Of a stretch of 64,000 nt of DNA, positions 45,443 through 54,513 are shown one piece after another. The stretch's first letter is position 1. Every line of letters starts with the position of its first letter. This DNA is from DAIDKA01 sp963726995 (GTDB lineage Bacteria > Pseudomonadota > Gammaproteobacteria > Steroidobacterales > Steroidobacteraceae), in contig CAVSEP010000006.1 of assembly GCA_963726995.1 (NCBI GenBank), positions 1,426,001 through 1,490,000 of the forward strand. The letters are read 5' to 3'. The notes under the pieces were generated by a model that saw nothing but the letters and a program-made list of their open reading frames with translations, ran no database searches and was not told the origin of the DNA. The position numbers and the translations under genes were made by a program.

Positions 45443-46177
45443 TCAGGGCGTCCGTTCAAAGAGCAGGAACAGGAAGCGGCTGCGGACGAGTTGCAGCCAT
45501 GCCGGCCGGCCCGTGCACGGCAGTGCGCAATACACACGGCTCAAGCGAAAATGGGGCGTACTCGCCATGCTGAAATGCCTGAGCAGTCGCCGGTAGTGGG
45601 GCGCCTGCGGCCCGGGCATGAACAGCTGGCCGTCGCGCCAAAGCCGCGGCGCATGGCGCCACCACCAGCGGGTGCGCATTTCGGCAAGCGAACAGCAGTT
45701 CAGGACACTGGCGAGCACCTTGCCTTGCGGGCCGCTCAGAGCCGCGAACTTGCCGAACAGTTCGTGCAGATCATCGACCAGGTTGAGCGGCGCGAAATTG
45801 GATATGACCAGGTCGGCGCGACGCTGGTCCGCAACGGGGCGCCGCAGGAAATCCCGATAGGTGCCGTCATCGAGGGTTACCTGGCCGGAGTCGATGAAGT
45901 CGCGACAGTGAGCGCTGAAGTACGCACGCATCAGCGGATCGACATCGTACGCATCAACCGTGAATCCTTGCTCGGCGAAGAATCGCACGTCGACGCCCGG
46001 GCCCGCGCCGAAGTCGAACAGCCTGGCTCCCGGCCGGGCAGTCTCGAGGACCAGCGCCCGAAAGGCCGCGCGCGTGTGGCGATCCGACTCCTGTGCTTCG
46101 ATCTGCCTGACATACTCCGCTCCCGCCGGCGTGTGCTGCAGGTATCGCAGGTCCGGATGTTCCCTCGGGGCACTCAT
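45443..46177 (-). CDS. Class I SAM-dependent methyltransferase (cluster MT 1)
   Basis: A 244-residue methyltransferase. Motif I is LFDFGAGPGVDV and the ribose-binding acidic residue is in VDAYDVDPLM; ADLVISNFAPLNLVDD is the motif-II equivalent. The C-terminal part is rich in Arg, Trp and Leu. Its ATG overlaps the stop of the preceding methyltransferase by 4 bases. The target is unknown; placement between a radical SAM enzyme and a flavin-reductase-like protein suggests modification of a small molecule or lipid. Confidence 0.85.
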   Translation of the reverse strand: MSAPREHPDLRYLQHTPAGAEYVRQIEAQESDRHTRAAFRALVLETARPGARLFDFGAGPGVDVRFFAEQGFTVDAYDVDPLMRAYFSAHCRDFIDSGQVTLDDGTYRDFLRRPVADQRRADLVISNFAPLNLVDDLHELFGKFAALSGPQGKVLASVLNCCSLAEMRTRWWWRHAPRLWRDGQLFMPGPQAPHYRRLLRHFSMASTPHFRLSRVYCALPCTGRPAWLQLVRSRFLFLLFERTP

Positions 46178-46953
46178 CCGGTGCGTTCCAGCTCAAGCAG
46201 ATAGTGATCCGCCAGCTGCGGCAGGGGCCAGCGGGTCTCAAGACCGCGCTCCAGATCTGCCAGGGCGCCCAGCAGCTTCGGATGCCTGGCGAAGAAGCGT
46301 TCGGTGTAGGGGGGTGGCAACAGCGCGCCGATGGCAGCGACCCGCAGCGGCCGAAACCCGGGGGCGAAGACCCGTACGGTCGCGGCGACGGACGGATAGC
46401 GGATGGTGATTCCTGACCATTCGCGGCTGCGACCGAGGCGGCGGAAGGCCGCCCCAGGGCGGCCGTGCGCCAGGAACCAGAGCCACTCCCAGGGGACATG
46501 GGGCCCCATGATGCAAAGAATTGCTACGGCGCCGGGCCTGAGAAGGGCTGCCAGAGCGCTTGCCGCGCCGCTCAGGTCGGCGACGCAGTTGAGGCCGCCG
46601 AAGTTCGACAGCATGCCGTCGAAGGGTTCCGCCTCGAGCCCCGCAAGCTCCTCCCAGGCCAGAGTCTGGAACCGCACGGCCCCTCCTTCCGGCAGGCTCG
46701 CGAGCTTGCGTCGCGACACCTCGAGCATGCGTGGAGATATGTCAGTGGCCAGCACCTGCATTCCCCGGGCCGCCAGCCACTGCGCGTCCTCGCCCGTGCC
46801 GCAATTCATCTCCAGGATCCGAAATCCCGGCCGGAAGCGCGCGGCGCAGCGTGCCCAGACGGCGGCGCGCATGGCCATGCCGATGCGGCTGCGCGTGAAC
46901 TGGCTGTCGTACGCCTCCGCGGCCGCGTCGAACGCATATTCACGCGCGGACAG
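46174..46953 (-). CDS. Class I SAM-dependent methyltransferase (cluster MT 2), probable CTG start
   Basis: Motif I is ILEMNCGTGEDAQWL and the acidic residue lies in VLATDISPRML. The first ATG in frame (46878) would remove the SAREYAFDAAAEAYDSQF segment, which resembles the conserved FD-A--YD--F start of UbiE-like methyltransferases. A CTG at 46953 with GGAGG six bases upstream gives a complete 259-residue protein and starts just after the radical SAM stop. No ATG, GTG or TTG is available in frame between. The final residues overlap the next gene by 4 bases. Function in the cluster unknown. Confidence 0.8.
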   Translation of the reverse strand: MSAREYAFDAAAEAYDSQFTRSRIGMAMRAAVWARCAARFRPGFRILEMNCGTGEDAQWLAARGMQVLATDISPRMLEVSRRKLASLPEGGAVRFQTLAWEELAGLEAEPFDGMLSNFGGLNCVADLSGAASALAALLRPGAVAILCIMGPHVPWEWLWFLAHGRPGAAFRRLGRSREWSGITIRYPSVAATVRVFAPGFRPLRVAAIGALLPPPYTERFFARHPKLLGALADLERGLETRWPLPQLADHYLLELERTG

Positions 46954-46954
46954 G

Positions 46955-48343
46955 TCAGGCCTCCGTTTCGGCCGCGAGCGCCAGCATGGATTGGCGTGCG
47001 GCGTGCGCCGCGGCGTGCTTCAGGGCTGCGGTGGTCGGATCCTGCGCCGCGACGCGCGTGGCTTCCACTTCATTGCGCAGCCATGCGTCCGCCTGCTTGT
47101 AGTAGCCGCGCGAATGCCGGCCCTGGATACGAAAATCGCGGTCGGTTGCCGCTGCCCACTCCTTCTCCAGCACCACCGACTGCTCGGCCTGCTTGAAGAA
47201 CGCGGTGTTCTTGATCGGGTACGCCACCGTCGTCAGGTAGATGTCTGGTTGGCACTCCTTCACCAGATCGACCGTCGCGGCAATGTCCTCGATCTGCTCG
47301 CCGCTGTAACCCCACATGAGGAACATGCCGACCTGGATGCCATGGCGCTTCGCGGCCTTCGCCGCCCAGGTGACCTCCTCGAGAGTGACGCCGCGTTCCA
47401 TGGCGTCCAGGATGCGCTGGCTGCCGCTCTCGGACCCGATCCAGATCCGATAACAGCCCATGTCCGCGAGAGTCTCGAGTACCTCATCCTTCATCATGCG
47501 ATCGGCGCGTGAGATCGTCTCGAAGGGCACGCGCAGGTTGCGGCGTTTCAGTTCCTTCGCATAGCCGTACAGCCACGGATGACTGATCGTGAACACATCG
47601 TCGGCGTACCAGACCTGGTCCGGACTCCAGGTCGCCATGATGTGTTCGAGTTCTGCGGCGCAATCGAGGAAGCTGCGCCGCCGGTGGGTATAGCCGTAGA
47701 CCGCATGAGAGCACCAGTTGCAGCGGTACGGGCAGCCGCGCGCCGTGATCATGTTGACGCTGCCCATGCCGTGCTTTTCGCGCCAGACATCGACATAGCG
47801 GGCCTGATCGATTCGTTCGCGGTCCGGCCAGGGCAGCGAATCCAGGTCCGCGATCTTGGTCCGTTCGGGGTTCGTGAGCATGGTGCCGCCTTCGTCCATG
47901 AAGGTGCAGCCGGTCACGCCATGCAGGCGATGGGGTCCGCGCGCCGCCAGCGCCGGCAACAGTTCCTCCAGTGTGGTCTCGCCCTCGCCGGTGACGATCA
48001 CATCGGCGCCGTGCAGCAGGTATTCACGTGGGTAGTTCGCGGACTCCGGACCACCCAGCACGATGGTCCAGCCGTGGCGCTTGGCGACCGCGATGATGTC
48101 CAGCACCGGCCGGCGGGTCATGAGATTCGTGTAGATGCCGAGTACGCCCCGTTCGGCGGCCAGGCGCTCGTACAGCTTGCTGCGCTCGGCGAAGGTGGAA
48201 TCGAAGATGTCGACCGCGAAACCGGCGCGGCGCAGGTAGGCGGAGAGGTACAGCAGGCCCAGGGTGGGATACGGCCGCATGATCTGCAGCTCCTTTTCGT
48301 CCTCGAAAAGGAAATATCCATGTGTCAGGAGCAAATTGGCCAT
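46955..48343 (-). CDS. B12-binding-type radical SAM protein (paralogue 1)
   Basis: A 462-residue protein with an N-terminal cobalamin-binding-like Rossmann domain (MANLLLTHGYF, then PYPTLGLLYLSAYLRRAGF, GGPESANYPREYLL, GEGETTLEELL) and a radical SAM core with cluster motif GCPYRCNWC and later GSESGSQRILDAMERGV. The layout matches BchE/HpnJ-like class B enzymes, which methylate or rearrange unactivated carbons. The canonical DxHxxG cobalamin motif is not apparent, as in many of the class. Start MANLLLTH chosen because upstream sequence lacks family features. Probable operon with downstream methyltransferases. Confidence 0.9.
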   Translation of the reverse strand: MANLLLTHGYFLFEDEKELQIMRPYPTLGLLYLSAYLRRAGFAVDIFDSTFAERSKLYERLAAERGVLGIYTNLMTRRPVLDIIAVAKRHGWTIVLGGPESANYPREYLLHGADVIVTGEGETTLEELLPALAARGPHRLHGVTGCTFMDEGGTMLTNPERTKIADLDSLPWPDRERIDQARYVDVWREKHGMGSVNMITARGCPYRCNWCSHAVYGYTHRRRSFLDCAAELEHIMATWSPDQVWYADDVFTISHPWLYGYAKELKRRNLRVPFETISRADRMMKDEVLETLADMGCYRIWIGSESGSQRILDAMERGVTLEEVTWAAKAAKRHGIQVGMFLMWGYSGEQIEDIAATVDLVKECQPDIYLTTVAYPIKNTAFFKQAEQSVVLEKEWAAATDRDFRIQGRHSRGYYKQADAWLRNEVEATRVAAQDPTTAALKHAAAHAARQSMLALAAETEA

Positions 48344-48393
48344 CCCCGTGGGTACCCCGCCTGGTCCGGGAGGTTCAAGCAGGGCGGGCGAGC

Positions 48394-49587
48394 CTACCGC
48401 AGCAGGTCCGGCTCGTAGCGGGAGGCCTCCCGGAAATCGGTCGGTCCGCGCACGCTGCGATAGGGCGCCAGCGCATCCACCTCGGTCCGGTCGTATAGCT
48501 GATCCCCGAGGATGCCGTCGTCGGCTTCCTTGCTGTGCGGATGGGGCTTGAGCTTCCCGGCCTGGAGGATCCCGCGCACCGCATCGATGGGCAGGCGCCA
48601 CTCGGCGGCCAGGCGCTCGGCGGTAGGCTGGGCAAAGGACATGTAGAGATTCTCGGCGTTGGTGTGATCCTGGGTCTTTCTGAAATCGACCTTGGATCGC
48701 AGCGACTGTCGATAGGCGGCAACCATCCGCATCTGGCCGAGGATGAGATCCTTGAACTGCTGCGTGCTGTAGTAGCCGGGTACATCGGTCCTGTTGAAGA
48801 TGGGCTGCTGCAGGTTGATTTCGTGGCACCACAGACACTTGCTCGGCTTGCCGGCCCTGGTCAGGCCCGGTGTGGTCGCGGTTTTCAGATTCCCGGCGAG
48901 ATCGTACAGGCCGAAGTGCAATTGCCCGTTCGGCATCAACTCCAGGGTTTCGACATCCTGCTTGTGGAAGGAGCCGTCCTGCAGCGCACCAGGTCCCTCA
49001 TAGGCCACGAAGGCGATGGTGCCGACATTGCCGCCGGTGCCGACCTCGATGAGACGATTGCCGCGGGCAACGCCGGATTCGACCACCGCGATCCGGCGGG
49101 TGTCGAAAGAGTGATCGGCGAGGAACCGGGCGAAGGTCGGACTGGTGTTGGTGAGCGCGTAGTAGTGATTGGCGCTGCATAGACTCAGGAGAACGAATCG
49201 GCCGATATCGATCGCACCCATGCTGCGGTATTCATCGCTGGATTTGAGAGTCTGCAGGAGCTCTTTCCAGGCCGCCTGCGAGCCGGGCTGCACTTGTGCG
49301 GCGCCCAGGTCGAGGGTCACCACGGAGCCGCGCCACCTCAGGATGTCCGCGGATGCCGGCAGCTTCGCCCCCAGGAAGGAGAGCGCCCAGTACAGTCCGG
49401 TGCTGACGTTGCTCTTCGTCTCGCCCGGATAGTTCTGGACCCAGCGCAGGTCGATGGCGAGTGCGGGATCCTGGGGAGCCGGCTGCGTGCAACCGGACAG
49501 ACCGGCCACGACCAGCACCGCGAAAAATGCCGACATCCGTAGCGCCACTGACCGGATCCGCGAATATCGGGCGTTGCAATATTGCAC
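48394..49587 (-). CDS. Lipoprotein with a CxxCH motif, function unknown
   Basis: A 397-residue protein. The N-terminus is basic then hydrophobic and ends in the lipobox AGLSGC, so it should be lipidated and exported. A single CLWCH motif (in SKCLWCHEINL, about residue 267) would bind heme c if matured. The rest has no recognisable domain; segments such as ANHYYALTNTSPTFARFL and FGLYDLAGNLKT are distinctive. I use the GTG at 49587, which keeps basic residues before the hydrophobic core, with AGGA upstream. It precedes the radical SAM gene by 50 bases on the same strand. Confidence 0.75.
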   Translation of the reverse strand: MQYCNARYSRIRSVALRMSAFFAVLVVAGLSGCTQPAPQDPALAIDLRWVQNYPGETKSNVSTGLYWALSFLGAKLPASADILRWRGSVVTLDLGAAQVQPGSQAAWKELLQTLKSSDEYRSMGAIDIGRFVLLSLCSANHYYALTNTSPTFARFLADHSFDTRRIAVVESGVARGNRLIEVGTGGNVGTIAFVAYEGPGALQDGSFHKQDVETLELMPNGQLHFGLYDLAGNLKTATTPGLTRAGKPSKCLWCHEINLQQPIFNRTDVPGYYSTQQFKDLILGQMRMVAAYRQSLRSKVDFRKTQDHTNAENLYMSFAQPTAERLAAEWRLPIDAVRGILQAGKLKPHPHSKEADDGILGDQLYDRTEVDALAPYRSVRGPTDFREASRYEPDLLR

Positions 49588-49699
49588 CGGAAAATCCTAC
49601 GAGTTGCGCCGCGGGATGTCCATGCGGGAAATAGCGCATGAGGCGTGAAACCATCGCCGGCGCTTCGGGAACTCACTCAATTACGGCGAGTTCCGGTCT

Positions 49700-51772
49700 G
49701 TGCAGTTGCGTGAGAGTGTCGTCAGTTTGCCAAGTGCCGCACCAATTGCCCCGTCTCGTGAAGCCGCTCCGGGCCACCGGACCGATATCGACGGACTTCG
49801 CGCGCTCGCCGTACTGCTGGTCATCCTGCATCACTACGGCGTGGCGGGCTTTCGCGGCGGGTTCGCCGGCGTCGATGTGTTCTTCGTCATCTCCGGCTTC
49901 CTGATCGGCGCGCACATCGACGCGGACATTCGCGCCGGTCACTTCAGCCTGGTGGCCTTCTACGAGCGACGCATCCGGCGCATCCTCCCCGCCCTGTTCG
50001 CCATGTACGCGCTGGTGCTGCTCGCGGGCACTGCGCTGCTGATTGCGCCCGACCTGCACTTCCTGACCGGGATCGGCGCCTACGTGGTCCCGCTGCTCGC
50101 CAACCTATCGCTGTATCGGCATGCGGGCCAGTATGCCGCCGAGTTTGCCGACCAGGTGGTGCTGCTGCATACCTGGTCGCTCGCGGTGGAGGAGCAGTTC
50201 TACCTGTTCTTTCCGCTGCTGATGCTGGCCATCGCGAGGCTGCCACGCTCTCGCCATGCCCCCGTGCTTTGGACCCTGGCCCTGCTGTCGTTCGCGGCCT
50301 GCATCGTCGGCGTGCGCATGGTCCCCGAGGCTGCGTTCTATCTGGCACCGTTTCGCATCTGGGAGCTGCTGGCCGGCGCACTGCTGGCGCTGGGCCGGTC
50401 TGCCGCGCCGCGCGCGGCAGCCTTGCGCTCGGCGCAGGTTTGGCTGGGACTGTTGCTCATCGCCACCGCGGATCTCTTTCTGGATGCCGGCAGACCCTAC
50501 CCGGGTGAGCTGACCCTGCTGCCCTGCGTGGGTGCCGTGCTGATTCTTGAGGCGGGCTGCGATCGGCGCAGCGTCGTGGGCAGCCTGCTGGGCAACGGGC
50601 TCATGCGCCGCATCGGCCTATGGTCCTATTCACTGTACCTGGTGCACTGGCCCCTGCTGTTGCTGACGAAGTACTACGCATTTGATCCGCTGACCCTGGC
50701 CATGCGCGCTGCGCTGCTGGCGGCCACCTTCACGCTGGGGGCGCTGTCATGGCGCTACGTGGAGCAGCCCTTTCGCAGGCCCCCTGCGCTGCTCACTCGC
50801 CGCAGTCTGTTCGTCGTCGCGGCCTGCGCGGGCATCGCGCTGATCGCAGTTACCCTGGCCATACACCGCGCCAGCGATCCGCGCCGGTATGACAGCGCGC
50901 AACGGCGGGAAATTCCGGGCGATACCCCGATGCAGATCAATTGCAGGAACACCTTGCCGCAGGCGGCGCAACGACCGGCCTGCATCGTGGGGGACCCCGC
51001 GGCGCCGGTGAGTGCGCTGCTGTGGGGAGATTCACACTTGACCGCCGTGCTTCCGGGGATCAACGCGGCATTCACGCGCCACCATCAGGCCGCAATCTTT
51101 GCCGAAGGCGATGGCTGCCCGGCGCTGCTGGACGTGTATGTCCGGGCGCGCGCGCCCGGTCAGTCGGCCGTCATGCGCTCCTGGATGGACGCCGCCGGGT
51201 GGGGCCACGGTGTGAGCTGCAAGCAGCGCAACGACGCGGTACTGCAGTGGGTCATCAAGCAGCGGATTGCGATCGTGATCCTGGGCGGCCACTGGATTGC
51301 CAATACCGAGGAGCGCCTCTTGAGTGTGCTCACCGATGCCGACAGCCCCGACAACGAAGGAGCACAAAATGCTCAAGTTTTCGCGCGCGGCCTCGGTAGA
51401 ACGCTGGCCGTGCTGCAGCAGGCGCAGGTGCGCGTCTTCCTGATCGACGATGCCCCGGAGAATCCCCTGAGCGTGCCCTACACGCTGGCTGCCGCACGCC
51501 GCCTGGGACTGCACCGCGAGCTCGGCATCACCCGCGCCCAGTACGATGCCCAGCAGCGCAGCGCCCTGCAGATATTCACTCAGTTCCAGCGGCAGTACGG
51601 GCTGCGCATTCTGCAGCCGCAGGATCTGCTGTGCGGCAGCGGCCACTGCGCCATCGCGCGCGATGGCGCGTCCTTCTATACCGACCGGGAGCATCTTTCC
51701 CCCGCCGGCGCAATGGCCATCGAGCCGGTATTCGAAGCCATCTTTGATCCGCAGCCTGCTGCGGGAAACTGA
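49700..51772 (+). CDS. Acyltransferase 3 family protein with C-terminal SGNH domain (OafA/YrhL-like)
   Basis: A 690-residue membrane O-acyltransferase. DIDGLRALAVLLVILHHYG is the acyltransferase-3 start with the catalytic His; DVFFVISGFLIG, RRIRRILPAL and HTWSLAVEEQFYLFFPL follow, across about ten membrane segments. The C-terminal periplasmic SGNH domain has LLWGDSHLTA and the closing DREHLSPAGA with the Asp-x-x-His pair. These proteins transfer acyl groups, usually acetyl, to surface polysaccharides or other glycans. It is on the plus strand between two minus-strand radical SAM operons and may decorate their product or an unrelated surface glycan. Confidence 0.92.
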   Translation: MQLRESVVSLPSAAPIAPSREAAPGHRTDIDGLRALAVLLVILHHYGVAGFRGGFAGVDVFFVISGFLIGAHIDADIRAGHFSLVAFYERRIRRILPALFAMYALVLLAGTALLIAPDLHFLTGIGAYVVPLLANLSLYRHAGQYAAEFADQVVLLHTWSLAVEEQFYLFFPLLMLAIARLPRSRHAPVLWTLALLSFAACIVGVRMVPEAAFYLAPFRIWELLAGALLALGRSAAPRAAALRSAQVWLGLLLIATADLFLDAGRPYPGELTLLPCVGAVLILEAGCDRRSVVGSLLGNGLMRRIGLWSYSLYLVHWPLLLLTKYYAFDPLTLAMRAALLAATFTLGALSWRYVEQPFRRPPALLTRRSLFVVAACAGIALIAVTLAIHRASDPRRYDSAQRREIPGDTPMQINCRNTLPQAAQRPACIVGDPAAPVSALLWGDSHLTAVLPGINAAFTRHHQAAIFAEGDGCPALLDVYVRARAPGQSAVMRSWMDAAGWGHGVSCKQRNDAVLQWVIKQRIAIVILGGHWIANTEERLLSVLTDADSPDNEGAQNAQVFARGLGRTLAVLQQAQVRVFLIDDAPENPLSVPYTLAAARRLGLHRELGITRAQYDAQQRSALQIFTQFQRQYGLRILQPQDLLCGSGHCAIARDGASFYTDREHLSPAGAMAIEPVFEAIFDPQPAAGN

Positions 51773-51783
51773 GCGCCCCGCGC

Positions 51784-53305
51784 CTATAGACCGGTCACGC
51801 GCGGATCCCAAAGACGGATGAACTTGCGCGATGCTTCCAGTTCCCACGGGCGGCCATATCGTCGCAGGGAGTAGCGCCATGAGGCCAGCGCCTGCAGCGC
51901 CGTCTTAGACCAGCGGGAGGTGCGAACATCGGTCACGGTGGGAAATCTGCAGCCGAGCACGGTGGTGAAATCCTGCACGCGCTGCCGCAGCCGCGGAGTC
52001 ATCCAGGGCGTATCCGCATGGCACCAGTACTTGAGCCACTGCGGCTGCGCCCACTGCGTCGCAGTCGTGGGAAACTGCAGCGGCGCACCGCCCGCGGTGC
52101 GCAGGACGCTGGTCGCACGCTCGGTATGCGGACTGCGCGCCCCGGGCGCCGGTGGCAGCGGCGCATACATGTACAGCATGATCTCCGAACGCGGATGTGC
52201 CTTCTTGATCTGACGGATATAGGTGAAGGTCCTTTCGGTCTCGCCCTCAGGATCCTGCGGCGGTGCCAGCATGAAGGATAATTCGGGAATCACCCCGTGG
52301 CGGTGGCAGGTATCGATGGCCTCGAGGGTCTGATTGGTGCGCGTGCCCTTGCGGATGTCGTGCAGCATCCAATCGCTGGGGGACTCGGCGCCGATGTAGG
52401 CCATGCGCAACCGGCTCTTGCGCACCAGACTCCAGGCGCGTTCAGACAGGTTCACCAGCGCGTCCGAGCGCGCATAGCACCACCATGGCAACTGGAATTT
52501 CGCCAGCACCTCGAGCAATGGCAACATGTCTTCTTCGCGATCAAAGAAGTTGTGGTCGTAGACCAGCAGTGGAATCCGCATTCATCCGGGTCGTCAGGAA
52601 CTTCAGATCGTGCTCCAGCCTATCGGGGGCCGGCAGGGCGGTGCGGCCCCGGAACATGGTTGCGACCCCGCAGAAGGTGCAGCGGAAACGGCATCCCAGG
52701 GCTGCCTGGTAGGCGGCCGTGCGATGTCCCAGGTAGGTGCGGCCAAGATACCGTCGCGGATCCCCCAGCCGTTCGTACGGCAGTTCCCGCGTCAGACCGG
52801 CGGGGGAGAACGGGCGATTCGGATTGTGGATGATCTGGTCCCCGGACCGCCACGAGAGCCCTGCGATGGCCTGCAACCCCGCCGTGCCGCCTTCGAAATG
52901 CGCATCGAGCAGTTCGCACAGGGTGACTTCGCCCTGGCCGCGGACGGCGTAGTCGACGTAAGGCTCACGCAGGCCGGCGTCGGCGCAGATGGTCGGGAAA
53001 TAGCCGCCCCAGATGATGGGCAGGCAGGGGAAGCGCGCGCGCACTGCCTGGGAGAGCGCAATCGCCGTGACCAGCTGCGGTCCCCCCATGACGCTGACGG
53101 CGACGGCATCGATCGATTCGCTGGCCAGTCGCTGCAGCACCGTGGATACGAAATCGCGGTCGACGTTGCCATCAATGATGCTGGAGCGGTAACGCCCATC
53201 GAGCGCCGCGGAGAGATTCAGGACGGCGAGCGGAAAACGCGCGCTGCGGCGCGAGGTGATGGTCGGATTGATCAGCAGCACGTTGCGCTGCATGGCGCCT
53301 GTCAT
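51784..53305 (-). CDS. B12-binding-type radical SAM protein (paralogue 2), frame interrupted near 52.56 kb
   Basis: The N-terminal frame (from 53305) has a Rossmann-type domain (LLINPTITSRR, GGYFPTICADAG, GQGEVTLCELL) and cluster motif LGCRFRCTFCG. It ends in a short tail at 52541, while the next frame, overlapping at 52541-52581, carries the rest of the TIM barrel (PLLVYDHNFFDRE, YIGAESPSDWML, ELSFMLAPP). Deleting one base in the GATTCC (minus-strand sense) region joins them as MNADPLLVYDHNFF. The start overlaps the preceding gene's stop by 4 bases. Assembly error is the likeliest explanation; a split two-subunit enzyme is less likely. Confidence 0.8.
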
Positions 53306-54513
53306 GGGGCTTCACAGGCGGCACGCACCAGGTGCAGGGTGTCGATCCGCGGCACGGGCCGCGTGAGCCGCACGAGAATCTGGCGCCGCCGACTCAGCGA
53401 GGCCCAGCTTTGCGTGACCAGCCAGGGTTGAGCCCGCACTGAATCCAGGCGTTCGCGGGTGGTCTGCGCAGTGGGCGCGATGCGATGACGCAGATACCGG
53501 GCGGCTTCGCCTAAGGAACCGGACCATTCGATGCCTGGCAGCGACTGTATCCAAAGGCCCGAGCAGGACAGGTGCGTCAGGGTCTGGCGTGCCGAGAGCA
53601 TCCGCAGCACAGGGGGGCAGGCGGACTCGAGCCGCTTCATCACCGAATCAGGGATGACAGCCGGGTAGTAGCGTGACGTCAGGCGCAGGGGCGGCAACGC
53701 CCACCACGGCACCTCGCCGGACCCGTCTTCAAACAGCGCGTTCCAGTCGCAGGGCAGCATGTGCGCGGCCAGGCGTGCGATATCGTTCAGATGCAGCAGC
53801 CGCAGCGAGCGGCTGCGGATATTGCCGGCGGTGTGCAGCAGCAGATGGCTCATCAGGGCGGCGGTCGATGGATAGGGGTTCAGGCCCGGTATAGGCCTGG
53901 CGGGGAAGATGCGCGCGCTGACATCGACGTACGACACCGGCAACGGTTCCCGGATGCAGGTATGCAATTCGATGCTGATCTGGTTGTCGCGGTGTTCGCC
54001 AAGCTCGAGGCTGGCGCGGCCGCCGGCCGGCTTGAATACGCCGTGCTTCCAGTTGTCATAGGCATGCCCGTAGCCCAGTTGCTGCAGCAGCGCGGTGGCC
54101 GATCCAACCTCCCGCTCACGAACCAGCAGGTCGATATCGGCCATGGGCCGCTCGCCGGGACGATAGATAGCCAGGGCGTGCAGCGCGGAACCCTTCAAGG
54201 CCACGATGGGCAGGCCCCCGGCGCGCGCGCCGTCGTCGAGGCGCTCCAGCAGGGCCGCAATGAGCTTGTGCCGCTGAGCCACGTGCGCGCGCTGGCTCTC
54301 CAGAAAGGACCGCCATGGCGCGTGATCCCACATCGAGCTCGCGCACAGCAGCGGCGAGACGCCATGGGCGACGGCTGCCGCCATCGCCAGGCGCCATTCC
54401 AGCGCGTTCCAGTCCGGCGTTATTCCGTCGGGACGAGGCGCTCCCAGGGCCGCCGCGAGCGCTTCGGTAGTGCGCCGCAGACCTGCGTGGATGGTCTTAA
54501 GGTGCGGCAACAT
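53302..54513 (-). CDS. Nucleotidyltransferase-like family protein (NTP_transf_5 type)
   Basis: A 403-residue protein. The central LKGSALHALAIYRPGERPMADIDLLVR-type segment (described in parts: the KGSALHALAIY helix, then RPMADIDLLV) is the family's hallmark, with an Asp-x-Asp pair for metal. The C-terminal half contains LLLHTAGNIRSRSLRLLHLNDIARL. Known as a nucleotidyltransferase-fold family, reaction unproven. It starts 16 bases inside the end of the upstream radical SAM gene and its stop overlaps the start of the next radical SAM gene, so three genes are translationally coupled. Such proteins often lie near HprK-related kinases, as here. Confidence 0.75.
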   Translation of the reverse strand: MLPHLKTIHAGLRRTTEALAAALGAPRPDGITPDWNALEWRLAMAAAVAHGVSPLLCASSMWDHAPWRSFLESQRAHVAQRHKLIAALLERLDDGARAGGLPIVALKGSALHALAIYRPGERPMADIDLLVREREVGSATALLQQLGYGHAYDNWKHGVFKPAGGRASLELGEHRDNQISIELHTCIREPLPVSYVDVSARIFPARPIPGLNPYPSTAALMSHLLLHTAGNIRSRSLRLLHLNDIARLAAHMLPCDWNALFEDGSGEVPWWALPPLRLTSRYYPAVIPDSVMKRLESACPPVLRMLSARQTLTHLSCSGLWIQSLPGIEWSGSLGEAARYLRHRIAPTAQTTRERLDSVRAQPWLVTQSWASLSRRRQILVRLTRPVPRIDTLHLVRAACEAP

